NCBI GenBank assembly: GCA_027038275.1
Contig: JALVXC010000065.1
Location: 1 to 49,064 of the forward strand
Length of the DNA: 49,064 bases
Direction: 5' to 3'
Source: Campylobacteraceae bacterium
Lineage (GTDB): Bacteria; Campylobacterota; Campylobacteria; Campylobacterales; Sulfurovaceae
Shown here: in pieces, positions 23,994-32,422 of the stretch
Layout: the number at the start of each line of letters is the position of its first letter
Numbering within the stretch: position 1 is the first letter of the stretch
The notes under the pieces: model-generated
The model's input: the letters and a program-made list of their open reading frames with translations, nothing else
What the model was told of the DNA's origin: nothing
Databases searched by the model: none
Translations under genes and position numbers: made by a program

Positions 23994-24642
23994 AAATCTT
24001 TTATATACAAGAGAAGAACCCACAAAAGATGCTAAACTTATTATTATCTATTGTGAGGGCAAAAAGAGAGAGAAAGATTACTTTAACTACTTTTCAGAGA
24101 TAAGCTCCAAGATAAGATTAGAAGTAGAAGCACCATCTCAACACGATAATAACTCTCCTAGTGGATTATTTCAAAAAGTTATTAGTCACACTATCAAATC
24201 CAAAGAGAATCCAAATCCAAAATATAATATTGATGATGAGATTTGGATAGTTTTTGATACAGATAAGTGGGGAGAACAGATTAATACAGTAAGAGAAGAG
24301 TCTAAAGAGTATAGTTGGAATATAGCTCAAAGTAATCCATGCTTTGAAGTTTGGTTGTTTTATCATCTCTTTGAATTTGAAGAGTTTGAAGGAATGGAGA
24401 ATCCAAATAGATGGAAAACATTTCTAAATAAAAAAATATCAGGTGGCTTTAGCAGTAAAAAACACCCAATTTTTGTTAAAACAGCAATAGAAAATGCAAA
24501 AAAAGTGTTTAATGAAAGTATAACTATTGGCTCAACAGAAGTATATAAGTTAGCAGAGAGTTTTTATCCTTACGTGTCTGATAAGATTGAAGAGGCACTA
24601 AAAAATCATATTAATAACTCTAGCGTTATTAAAGAAGAGTAA
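23971..24642 (+). CDS. rloB: RloB-like Toprim-fold protein
   Basis: After a short N-terminus the protein shows LIIIYCEGKKREKDYFNYF (Toprim-like acidic CEGK, about residues 23-41), DEIWIVFDTDKW (acidic DxD strand, about 87-98) and NPCFEVWLFYHL, the arrangement of RloB proteins. These are believed to be nuclease-type partners of RloA ATPases; the substrate is not known. ATG 23971 overlaps rloA by 23 nt; a second ATG at 23977 is equally possible. The last codons (HINNSSVIKEE) are written over an exact copy of the 22-bp plasmid palindrome, so the module is embedded in the backbone control system rather than freshly inserted. Confidence 0.85.
   Translation: MIMRLKNRNLLYTREEPTKDAKLIIIYCEGKKREKDYFNYFSEISSKIRLEVEAPSQHDNNSPSGLFQKVISHTIKSKENPNPKYNIDDEIWIVFDTDKWGEQINTVREESKEYSWNIAQSNPCFEVWLFYHLFEFEEFEGMENPNRWKTFLNKKISGGFSSKKHPIFVKTAIENAKKVFNESITIGSTEVYKLAESFYPYVSDKIEEALKNHINNSSVIKEE
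24611..24632 (+). promoter_or_regulatory. 22-bp dispersed palindrome, copy 8, inside the rloB C-terminus
   Basis: An exact 22-bp match that encodes INNSSVI near the C-terminal end of rloB, ending 10 nt before the end of the stop codon. Confidence 0.75.
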
Positions 24643-24762
24643 AGAGTTAAAACAAAAAGCATTTTTTTTATAACTTACAAAAAAACAGTTTTAATAAATA
24701 ATAATTTTTAATATTAATTTAGTTATAATTTTTAATAAAAAATTAATATTAGGATAAAAATA

Positions 24763-25503
24763 GTGTTAAAACCTATTCAAAAAAAACTAAATCAACTCTA
24801 CAAAGAAGAGTTAAAAGAGAGAGTGATTACCACTCTAAAAGATAAAGATAAAATATCTGCTCCTCTACTTCTTAATCTATATCCAAGTTACCTTACTTCT
24901 GACATAAAGATTATGTATGTGGGAAAGGAGACGAACCATTGGCTTACTCATCACTCAATCCCCGATGATGAAAAAGGGCTTGAAGGTATTTATAATTGTG
25001 GGAAACTAGATTTAACGCGACTCTTAGAGCGATATAAAGAACAGATGGATACTCCTTCAAAATGGAAATCTAATTCTTTTTTTAAGCAATATACCAATAT
25101 ACAAAAACAGCTTTTAGGAGAAGAGGTAGGAAATATTGTTTGGAATAACCTCTTTAAGATGTCTTACGATAGAGGAAAAGGTTACTCTAAAACTTCATTG
25201 GGACACTCAGAACTACAAAAGATTTCAAAAAAGATATTTTTAAAAGAGCTAGAGATACTCTCTCCTGATATTATTATTTTTGTAACAGGTGCAAGTTATG
25301 ACAAGGTTATAAAAGAGTATTTTAAAAATGAGTATGAGACTATAGAGATTATTATTCCTAGAAAACTCTGGAAGTTTAAATATAAAGGGATTACTTGCTA
25401 TAGAACAGTTCACCCAGACAGTATTAGGTTTACAAAAAAAGAGGCTAGAGTTGACTACTATCAGATGATAATTGATGATATTAAAAAAGATAAAGGGTTA
25501 TAA
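24763..25503 (+). CDS. Uncharacterised protein, uracil-DNA-glycosylase-like in appearance
   Basis: The 246-residue soluble protein has IKIMYVGKETNHWL in the first third (compare the VGxE strand-loop of UDG-fold proteins), IVWNNLFKMSYDRGKGYS in the middle, LEILSPDIIIFVTGASYDKVI and a late TCYRTVHPDSIRF with a conserved-looking His. This order resembles small UDG-superfamily-like proteins of phages and plasmids; I cannot assign catalysis. The start is GTG at 24763 with AGGAT upstream, following an AT-rich region with likely promoters. It is directly followed (ATG after TAA, no gap) by the zinc-ribbon-like gene, so the two are an operon. Confidence 0.55.
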   Translation: MLKPIQKKLNQLYKEELKERVITTLKDKDKISAPLLLNLYPSYLTSDIKIMYVGKETNHWLTHHSIPDDEKGLEGIYNCGKLDLTRLLERYKEQMDTPSKWKSNSFFKQYTNIQKQLLGEEVGNIVWNNLFKMSYDRGKGYSKTSLGHSELQKISKKIFLKELEILSPDIIIFVTGASYDKVIKEYFKNEYETIEIIIPRKLWKFKYKGITCYRTVHPDSIRFTKKEARVDYYQMIIDDIKKDKGL

Positions 25504-26127
25504 ATGACTATTAAAAGAAGTAACCTTAAGTGTCCTATATGTGAAGAGACTATATTTGGTTCAGAGATGTCATCAGGTTTTGTTATGGGACTAAAAACAG
25601 ATTTAGCTAGGATAGGACTCTGTATTGCTTATCCTAATGCAAATATCTGCAAACATTGCAACTATGTATATATAGATAAAAGATTAAAGGTTAACAAAAC
25701 CAAAGTTAAAAAACTATTAGCTACTCCCTCCTATAAAGAGCTTTTTCTAAAATATTCAAATATAGAAAAAGGCTACAATCCTTTCAAAATTATTTATAAG
25801 ATATATCAATACCTAGAGATTGACATCTATAAACAGCATCTTATGCTACTCTATAGCTACTACAAAGATAACTCTCTAAAAAATTTTAAACAGTTGATTG
25901 ATGAGATAGAAAAAGATTTAACACTCTATCAAAATCATCTTTTAAAGGGCTATCCAATAGATTTCTATAGAGGAGAATACTACCGACGTATTGGTGAGTT
26001 TACCCAAGCCAAAGAGATTTTTGAACAGATTGTAAAAGAGAATAGAGAGGAGAAGTATCTTAAAATAGCAAACTTTCAACTTCAACTTATTGCTCAAAAA
26101 GATAGAGAGTGTAGAACTGTTGAATAA
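25504..26127 (+). CDS. DUF2225-like zinc-ribbon / TPR-like protein
   Basis: Two CxxC pairs (KCPICEE at residues 9-12 and ICKHCNY near residue 49) suggest a zinc ribbon like that of DUF2225 proteins. The remaining 150 residues are helical, with a tetratricopeptide-like end (YRRIGEFTQAKEIFEQIVKEN). DUF2225 has no established function. The ATG follows the stop of the preceding gene without a gap. The gene converges on the hydrolase gene across a shared hairpin terminator. Confidence 0.55.
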   Translation: MTIKRSNLKCPICEETIFGSEMSSGFVMGLKTDLARIGLCIAYPNANICKHCNYVYIDKRLKVNKTKVKKLLATPSYKELFLKYSNIEKGYNPFKIIYKIYQYLEIDIYKQHLMLLYSYYKDNSLKNFKQLIDEIEKDLTLYQNHLLKGYPIDFYRGEYYRRIGEFTQAKEIFEQIVKENREEKYLKIANFQLQLIAQKDRECRTVE

Positions 26128-26128
26128 T

Positions 26129-26145
26129 AAGGAGCTATGCTCCTT
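26129..26145. terminator. Bidirectional hairpin terminator between convergent genes
   Basis: AAGGAGC (26129-26135) pairs with GCTCCTT (26139-26145) around TAT, directly between two converging stop codons. T-rich sequence follows on the plus strand (TTATGTTTT); the minus side is A/T-mixed. Confidence 0.6.
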
Positions 26146-26704
26146 TATGTTTTAAAAAACTATTTAATACATCTTCTATATAATCTCTATCTAACTGATG
26201 AGAGCCTCCCTTAACAAGAGTTAATTTACTATCTTTTAGCCCTAAAAAAATCTTTTGAGCTAATTTTGGGTCACAAATCTCATCATCAATACCTGTATGT
26301 ACCTCTATATCTATTTGTGGAAATCTATTATTTATACGATACTCCAACAGCTTTTTAGCTCTTGGAGGAGAGATAATTGGTCTATTTGGTAAAGCTCGTG
26401 ACTTGCCTAATACAGGAGAGAAGAGAAGAACCTTAATAGGAATCTTTTCAAAATCCATTATAGAGTGCAAAAAAAGATACGCTCCATAGGAACTTCCAAT
26501 AACTATAGATTTTTCATTCCAAAAATTATCTTTTAAGTCATTTTGAATTAGCTCTATCTGTTTAGAGATTTTTAACTTCTCAAATGCTCCATCTATCTCA
26601 CGACCATAGACATCATACCCCCTATTTAAAAGTAGAGTCCCAATAAATCCATCTAATTTACCTTTTCTTCCTGGTAATAAGTATACTTTTTTATTTTCTA
26701 TCAT
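26135..26704 (-). CDS. Small alpha/beta hydrolase (YqiA/RBBP9-like)
   Basis: The 189-residue protein begins VYLLPGRKGKLDGF and has the nucleophile elbow IGSSYGAYLF (Ser about residue 70), an acidic GIDDEICDP segment and a final GGSHQLD histidine, giving a full Ser-Asp-His triad. Proteins of this size act as esterases, but the substrate cannot be read from sequence. Nothing links it to conjugation. The gene stands alone on the minus strand, converging on the zinc-ribbon gene, with AAAGAG before the ATG. It may be cargo. Confidence 0.7.
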   Translation of the reverse strand: MIENKKVYLLPGRKGKLDGFIGTLLLNRGYDVYGREIDGAFEKLKISKQIELIQNDLKDNFWNEKSIVIGSSYGAYLFLHSIMDFEKIPIKVLLFSPVLGKSRALPNRPIISPPRAKKLLEYRINNRFPQIDIEVHTGIDDEICDPKLAQKIFLGLKDSKLTLVKGGSHQLDRDYIEDVLNSFLKHKGA

Positions 26705-26878
26705 TATTTTTACTCTTTCTGTATCTACTTAATATAATCTAAAAAATAAATTATACATTTAAATAATAAATTGTAAAAGTACAAGAACTAAATATTTACT
26801 ATTTGCTTATCAACTTACTATCATTCCTTTCTTTTTTTTGAAATAATAGTGCTTCTCTTATTTATATAGCTTTTCATT

Positions 26879-26900
26879 TTAATAACTCTAGCGTTATTAA
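26879..26900 (+). promoter_or_regulatory. 22-bp dispersed palindrome, copy 9
   Basis: A full match 11 bp beyond the traB-like stop codon, the last copy seen going rightwards. None was noticed between 27 and 49 kb. Confidence 0.75.
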
Positions 26901-26911
26901 CTACCAATATC

Positions 26912-28063
26912 TTACCAATTCACAGAAAACTTCAAAGGTACATTAAAAAGAAGAGACCATAAAGTCATAGTCTCTTTTTGAATCTCTCTAATATTAGTAT
27001 CTTTAGCCCAATATAGATTTGAAACACCAACTATCATATCTGGTTGATAAAAGAAAGTTTGAAGATAAGTATATGTTAGGAGCTGTTCATAACATATAAA
27101 CACTCCAGATTTTATACCATCAATAAAAACTATTGGCTGTTTATATATTGTGGCTTCTGTTCCACTATTTGTAAAAGGTTTCCACATCTCAATAGGTACA
27201 GGAACTCTCTGTTTATAAACTATTTTACTACTGTTGTAATCCAAACGCATAAGCACATTAATATTTTTTGTATATCTAAAATTATAAATATTTGCTCCTG
27301 CAAAAATGGTTTTATTTTTATCTAAATAACTCCATATCACAGATTGTAAATCACTATAATTCCCTAAAGCATTTTCAGGTAAAAGAAGTTTACTTTTATT
27401 GTTTTCTTGAACTAAATAAAAGAATTTTTTAATACGTCTATACTCTTCTGACTTATCAAAAGTTATAGGTGAATACTCAATACTGCTATTGATAGCTTCA
27501 AGATTGTTATCCAGTAATGTATTTTTAGATACAAACAATCTAATCGAAAATAAAGAGAGCAGAGAGAACAAAATAATAACAATATCTCTATACCTCTTTA
27601 ACTGATAACCTTTCCATGCAAATACTAAAAGATAAACAAGAACCAACTCAACTATTAATCCCAAAAAACCAAATTTTGGAAATAGTATAGCAATAGTAGG
27701 AAGAGGATTAAGCCAAGAGATAAAACCTATCGGTGGCAAAGTAACTATTAAAATAACTATAGGTAAACGATAAACTCTTTTTTGAAAATATTTACTCCAA
27801 ATTAAAATCCAAGATAAAGAAGAGAGAAGAGCTACACCTACCCAACTCAAAAAAGCATAAAGTGGGTCGTTGTAATAGTGTTCAACACCAAAAAATAATC
27901 CTCTGCTTCCAATAAGATAATATCCTAAAACAAACAAAAAAAGATACCATCGTTTCTCTAAAAGAAGATATGCAAAAAATAGAGATAAAGATAATATTGT
28001 CATCTCTAAATTTAATCCCCAAGAGAGATAACCTATTGTCATTCCTAAAAAAAGAAATATCAT
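26912..28063 (-). CDS. TraB-like membrane protein with nitrilase/Lnt-type domain
   Basis: The N-terminal half has about six hydrophobic segments (residues 1-180). The C-terminal half is a carbon-nitrogen hydrolase domain: LLLPENALGN (catalytic Glu), KIVYKQRVPVPIEMW (Lys) and GVFICYEQLL (Cys), the Glu-Lys-Cys triad found in apolipoprotein N-acyltransferase and in TraB of Ti plasmids. It is shorter than a typical Lnt. It could modify a lipoprotein of the transfer apparatus such as TrbH or the TrbK-like protein; that is inference. Its ATG overlaps the traG stop (ATGA), so it is the last gene of that minus-strand unit. Confidence 0.75.
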   Translation of the reverse strand: MIFLFLGMTIGYLSWGLNLEMTILSLSLFFAYLLLEKRWYLFLFVLGYYLIGSRGLFFGVEHYYNDPLYAFLSWVGVALLSSLSWILIWSKYFQKRVYRLPIVILIVTLPPIGFISWLNPLPTIAILFPKFGFLGLIVELVLVYLLVFAWKGYQLKRYRDIVIILFSLLSLFSIRLFVSKNTLLDNNLEAINSSIEYSPITFDKSEEYRRIKKFFYLVQENNKSKLLLPENALGNYSDLQSVIWSYLDKNKTIFAGANIYNFRYTKNINVLMRLDYNSSKIVYKQRVPVPIEMWKPFTNSGTEATIYKQPIVFIDGIKSGVFICYEQLLTYTYLQTFFYQPDMIVGVSNLYWAKDTNIREIQKETMTLWSLLFNVPLKFSVNW

Positions 28064-29871
28064 AAATTCACTTCATGTATAAAAGAGCTATCTTTTTGCA
28101 TGAATTTTGATACTGCAACTTTAGACCTATCTAAAAAAATCTTATCCTTAAAAAAAAGTATCTGTTTGCCATATATAGGTGCTTGACCTGCAATAAAAAT
28201 TAGCATATCACCTCCCTCTAATACTTGACCATTATTTGATTTTTTTGCACCTTTTAATCGCATACATTCATCAACAGTTAAGAGTGGTCGAGAAATCTCT
28301 TGCAGACTCTCTGTTACTTGCCCTAACATGACAGAAATTCTATCTCCTGATGTAGTAGTATAGCTTTTAACTACAGTAGTAGTTCCTGTCATCTTAGAGA
28401 GTAGTTCGGCTGTCTCAACCTTGTTGGGTGCAAATGCAACACGAATATGACAGTTTGACATAATAGACTCATCTTTACCGTATGCCTCGTATAGTTGAGA
28501 AACATCTTGAACAATAATATATGCTTTTATTCCATACCCTGCCATAAATGCCAAACTCTCTTGGAAAATAGATAATTTACCAAGACTAGTAAACTCATCA
28601 AGCATTAAAAGCATTCTATGATTATAGTTTTGAATACTTTTACCATTTTCAAACTCTAAATCTTCCAATAAACGTCTAAGAAGTTGATTCATAATAAGTC
28701 TAATAAGAGGCATGATTCTACTCTTATCATTAGGCTTTAGAACCAAATAAAGACTTACAGGTTTCTCTCCATTCATTAAGTCATTAATTTTAAATTCACT
28801 TTTAGAAGTATTATTAGAGATAATAGGGTCAACATACAGGTTTAAAGAAGATGAAGCAGACCCAACAACTCCTGATAACTCTTCTGGAGCTTTATTAAGC
28901 ATCTCTCTTCCTACAATAGAAATAAGTCTATGATGACTGTTAATCATCTCATCTAATAAATCTTGTATATCACTTTGGTTTAATAGCTCATATACATCAG
29001 AAAGATTTGGATAACGTTTATTCTCCTTTTTTGATTTATAAATAGTATAAAGTATCAAACCACTAATAAAAGAGAAGCTTGATTTCTCCCAATAGTCTCT
29101 TAACCCTTTCCCCTCTGTATCAACAATCATCATAGCAATATTTTGTACATCACCAATCTCATAATCAGTCTCCATACGAATCTCATCAAGAGGATTGAAT
29201 TTAACACTCATACCATTAGGTGCTGTAGGGTCAAATTTTAGGACTCGATTATTAGCATACTGTTCTCTCCAACCTGCTGTTAATGCCCAATTTTCACCTT
29301 TTATATCAAGAACAATAACCGATTCTCTCCAATCTAGCAAAGTAGGAATAACTAGCCCTATACCTTTACCTGAACGTGTTGGTGCAAAAGCTAATATGTG
29401 TTCAGGACCATTATGTTTAAGGTATTCTAATTTTGAACCATCTTCAAAACCTCCAATATAGACACCCTCTTTTTGTCTATATAGTCCTGTTTTCTTTATA
29501 TAAGAAGTACTCATCCAATGAGCTGTTCCATGCACATCATCATGAGTTTTACTTCTTCTAAGTGCAAGAAGTCGAACCAAAATAAATACTATAAAAACAG
29601 AAACAAAGACAAAAATCATTGTAATATTTAGTGTTTTAAAAAAGATACTATATTGATTAAAGTAATCAAACTGCCAAAGAATCCAGTCAAAAGGATTATA
29701 AAATGACTGAAAAAGTGAGTCTCCTAAATTTTTATGATAGTTAAAATGATATGCTACATATTGAGTAGCAAGAATATTAACTATAAAAAATAATGAAATT
29801 ACTACAATAAAACTAACAATATAATTTCCTACTTGATTATTGCTTCTAGCTCCATAACTTTGATTGTTCAA
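28060..29871 (-). CDS. traG: TraG/VirD4 type IV coupling protein
   Basis: Two N-terminal membrane segments (about residues 17-38 and 73-98) precede HGTAHWMS, FAPTRSGKGIGLVIPTLL (Walker A, about 161-178), VLDIKGEN, a late LLMLDEFTSLGKLSIFQESLAFMAGYGI (Walker B, about residue 420) and IVQDVSQL. These are the motifs of VirD4/TraG coupling ATPases, which bring the relaxase-DNA complex to the secretion channel. The length of 603 aa is normal. The start is TTG at 29869-29871 with AGGA upstream; an ATG just before it is in another frame and stops at once. It precedes the TraB-like gene in the same operon. Confidence 0.94.
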   Translation of the reverse strand: MNNQSYGARSNNQVGNYIVSFIVVISLFFIVNILATQYVAYHFNYHKNLGDSLFQSFYNPFDWILWQFDYFNQYSIFFKTLNITMIFVFVSVFIVFILVRLLALRRSKTHDDVHGTAHWMSTSYIKKTGLYRQKEGVYIGGFEDGSKLEYLKHNGPEHILAFAPTRSGKGIGLVIPTLLDWRESVIVLDIKGENWALTAGWREQYANNRVLKFDPTAPNGMSVKFNPLDEIRMETDYEIGDVQNIAMMIVDTEGKGLRDYWEKSSFSFISGLILYTIYKSKKENKRYPNLSDVYELLNQSDIQDLLDEMINSHHRLISIVGREMLNKAPEELSGVVGSASSSLNLYVDPIISNNTSKSEFKINDLMNGEKPVSLYLVLKPNDKSRIMPLIRLIMNQLLRRLLEDLEFENGKSIQNYNHRMLLMLDEFTSLGKLSIFQESLAFMAGYGIKAYIIVQDVSQLYEAYGKDESIMSNCHIRVAFAPNKVETAELLSKMTGTTTVVKSYTTTSGDRISVMLGQVTESLQEISRPLLTVDECMRLKGAKKSNNGQVLEGGDMLIFIAGQAPIYGKQILFFKDKIFLDRSKVAVSKFMQKDSSFIHEVNL

Positions 29872-29979
29872 TCCATTGTCCTAAAATGAAATTTTGCTCT
29901 AAGAACATTTGCAAAAGTATAACAAAATTAATTATATTAAAACATATTTTCGATATAACAAATATTACTTAAAAGTGAA

Positions 29980-31575
29980 CTAAATCCCCATTCCCTTTTT
30001 ACGCTCTTGGTCCTGAATCCTCTTCATTCTCCTGTCCACAAACTCAATCTTAAGGTCATAACGCTCATTAACCATCATCAGACGCTTTTTAAACTCTAAG
30101 CTCCCTTGAACATCTAAACGCTTACCAAACTTCTCTGTAGCCATCTCTAAAGAGGTAAGTATGGCTCTATCACTATCTTCAATGGTCACTTTTAGGTAAG
30201 AGCCTGTATCAACTATCTTTCCATGCTCTTCAATCTCATAGACTGCTTTTCCCTCTTTGGTTATCTGTAGCTTTAGACTCTCCCAAATCTTATGATTGAT
30301 TTTACCTTGTGGGTGTCGTAAGATATTCTCATTGGGTTTAAATACCATTTTAGTTCTTCTAAGAGCTTCAAGAGCCAACTCATCTCCAGCTAATGCTCTC
30401 TCAAGTAGAAACTCTTTATAGGAGAAGAGTCTATTTGCTTTATGAATAGCGTTTCTCTTTTTTGCAAACCGTTCACTAAGCTCTTTTAACTCTGCTCGTC
30501 TATGAGCAAATATATTTTGTCTTTGTTGATACTTTTGAGAAGAGGAGAGGGTAGGGTGATGGTTAATCTTCTCTAGTTGCTCCTTATATTTTAACCCTAT
30601 ACTCTCACGTAGTGCTAACCTACTCTTTTTCTCTAAACTAAGCTCCTCTTTTTTAGTGACTCTTCTTCTTTTGATAAGCTCTTGATACTCCTCCCATAGA
30701 GAGGATTTAGGCATACCAAAGCTCTTTTTAACCCTAGAGCTTGTCTTATAGCTTTTAAACGCTCCAAATCGCTTCTCTAAGCTCTTTTTAGACAATATCC
30801 TATGAACATCACTCGCTTTTACAAAGAGCTTTCTCTTCTTATCTCCAATCACTAAACCATTGGCTCTTGGTTTTATCTCTAAATTGTATTGGGCTAAGAG
30901 TTCCTGTAACTCTTTTAAATCACTTTGAGGATTTGCTATAAGCTCTTTTATCTCCTCTAAAACCTCCTCTTTAATCCATGTTAAGAGGTTCTTCATACCT
31001 GAGTGTATCTCTTGGTCTCTGTATCTATGCTCTTTGGTTTTAGAGTTACTATTTTCACTCTCTTTTAACGACACCTTTTTATCCGTAAATAGCTCGGTAG
31101 GGTGGTTATCTCTCTTTAATTTATACCTCTCTTCTAGCTCTTGAGCCTTTTTTTGTAACTTCATTTTTGACTTCCAAGGGTCTACTAAAAGGTTTGTATG
31201 TGGATTTAATCGATTAACAGCTATATGAATATGAAAGTTATTGGTATTGTTGTGAGTTACAGAGAGTCTATGGTGTTCTTGCATTCCTAAAACCTTTAAT
31301 AGCTCCTCCTCAATAACCTCTAAAACTTCCCTAGAGGGCTTCTCCTCCTCTTGAAAAGATACTACAAGATGCAGACTCTTATCACTCTTTACCATCTGAT
31401 TTAACTCTTGCATCTGTTTAATATAGGAGATATTCTCCTCTATCTTCTCAAATGGACAATTAGAAAAAGCGTAATGCTCTAACTTCTCACCTCTATTTTT
31501 AACATCAAGTAGATAGTTTGCTAAACCTCTAAATGAACCTTTACCCTTTGAAGCAACCTGTTTTACTATCACCAT
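29980..31575 (-). CDS. traI: TraI-type MOBP relaxase
   Basis: Tyr21 (LANYLLD) fits the catalytic tyrosine position of RP4 TraI. SVTHNNTNNFHIHIAVNRL (about residues 105-123) is the metal-binding three-His motif, and the rest of the N-terminal 170 residues matches the relaxase domain. The C-terminal part is long, basic and helical. The enzyme nicks oriT at 32259/32260 and pilots the strand. The ATG directly follows the traJ stop (TAGATG), its AAGGAG ribosome-binding site lying in the last traJ codons. Codons for FTDKKVS contain an exact Rep iteron core (31069-31087). Confidence 0.93.
   Translation of the reverse strand: MVIVKQVASKGKGSFRGLANYLLDVKNRGEKLEHYAFSNCPFEKIEENISYIKQMQELNQMVKSDKSLHLVVSFQEEEKPSREVLEVIEEELLKVLGMQEHHRLSVTHNNTNNFHIHIAVNRLNPHTNLLVDPWKSKMKLQKKAQELEERYKLKRDNHPTELFTDKKVSLKESENSNSKTKEHRYRDQEIHSGMKNLLTWIKEEVLEEIKELIANPQSDLKELQELLAQYNLEIKPRANGLVIGDKKRKLFVKASDVHRILSKKSLEKRFGAFKSYKTSSRVKKSFGMPKSSLWEEYQELIKRRRVTKKEELSLEKKSRLALRESIGLKYKEQLEKINHHPTLSSSQKYQQRQNIFAHRRAELKELSERFAKKRNAIHKANRLFSYKEFLLERALAGDELALEALRRTKMVFKPNENILRHPQGKINHKIWESLKLQITKEGKAVYEIEEHGKIVDTGSYLKVTIEDSDRAILTSLEMATEKFGKRLDVQGSLEFKKRLMMVNERYDLKIEFVDRRMKRIQDQERKKGMGI
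31069..31087 (+). repeat. Stray Rep iteron inside traI
   Basis: ACACCTTTTTATCCGT, identical in its 16-base core to the oriV iterons, lies within the traI coding sequence. Confidence 0.7.
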
Positions 31576-31965
31576 CTACTCCTTAGATGGCTCTAAGAGC
31601 TGACGAGCTATCTCTAGCAGTTCACTCTCTTTATCGATTAAATCATCTACTAAATCTGATATATCCTCATAACGTCTATCTCCTAAATTACCCCATCTAC
31701 CATTTTCACTCTCTAGCCATAGTTTAAAGAGTCCTCCTAAGCGTCCTAAATCTGCTCTGCACTTTACAAGTTCTGATAAGGCTCTTTGGTCTACTACGGA
31801 TTTAATAGGGTAGTTCAATCCAAGATTTCTAAGATAGGCACTAGAGCTAAGTCCTGTATTGACTGCTTTCTCTTTTATCTCTTCATACTCTCTATCTGTA
31901 CATCTTGTATTGATATATCTATTTTTTAACTTTTTACTCTCTTTTTTTACTTTGGAACTTTTCAT
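31576..31965 (-). CDS. traJ: TraJ-type oriT-binding relaxosome protein
   Basis: The 129-residue basic protein has a ribbon-helix-helix-like N-terminal part (INTRCTDREYEEIKEKAVNTGLSSSAYLRNLGL) and CRADLGRLGGLFKLWLESENG, which matches the DLGRLGGLLKLWL segment of RP4 TraJ. TraJ binds the inverted repeat beside nic and recruits the relaxase. An imperfect inverted repeat of the right kind (32213-32249) lies upstream of the nick. The start is ATG at 31963-31965 with GAGGAG. It is coupled to traI and divergent from traK across oriT, as in RP4. Confidence 0.92.
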   Translation of the reverse strand: MKSSKVKKESKKLKNRYINTRCTDREYEEIKEKAVNTGLSSSAYLRNLGLNYPIKSVVDQRALSELVKCRADLGRLGGLFKLWLESENGRWGNLGDRRYEDISDLVDDLIDKESELLEIARQLLEPSKE

Positions 31966-32029
31966 CTTCTCCTCTTTATTTATTACTTAAAAGTGAAATG
32001 TTTTAACTAATTTGTCATATTACCGTTTA

Positions 32030-32049
32030 TGGATAAAAAGGTGTTTTTT
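32030..32049 (-). repeat. Stray Rep iteron in the oriT region
   Basis: The minus strand reads AACACCTTTTTATCCAT here, matching the CCAT-ending variants of the oriV array. It sits about 65 bp upstream of the traJ start, where it could let Rep repress relaxosome genes or link oriV and oriT. Confidence 0.65.
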
Positions 32050-32212
32050 GTTTTGGTTCTCTTTTTTTATTCTTTCTGTTTTTTGTTTCTTTTAAAAAAC
32101 TATTTTTTATAAAGAACTTCTTTTTCTTTTATCTCTTTTTTTAATAGCTCTTTTTTTCAAAAAGCTTCTTTTTTCTGTTGAGCCATCTTTTGGCGAATAA
32201 GGTTCAGGACTA

Positions 32213-32262
32213 GAATGTGTCGTAAAAATTTATTTTTTGTGTCACGTTCTCCCATCCTGCCC
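32213..32262 (+). other. oriT: Origin of transfer (oriT) with RP4-type nic
   Basis: CCATCCTGCCC at 32252-32262 matches the RP4 nick core ATCCTG/C, placing the cut between 32259 and 32260 on the plus strand. Ten bp to its left ends an imperfect inverted repeat, GAATGTGTC (32213-32221) and GTCACGTTC (32241-32249), the expected TraJ-binding repeat. TraJ and TraI genes lie to the left and traK to the right, the same geometry as RP4. By that model the relaxase stays on the 5' C and the strand enters reading rightwards, so traK and 32.4-35 kb form the leading region. The rest of 31966-32422 is T-rich and otherwise featureless. Confidence 0.85.
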
Positions 32263-32422
32263 TTTTTTCTTTTATTTTTTCTTTACAATAGTACTCTATT
32301 TTTATTTAAATTTACTATTTTTTAGTTTTTTTTGTTAAAATATCAAAAATAGAAAACTATTGGAAACTTTTGTAAACTATCGAATAGATTTTGGGGTTTA
32401 CTCCAAAAAGAGAGGTGATTTT

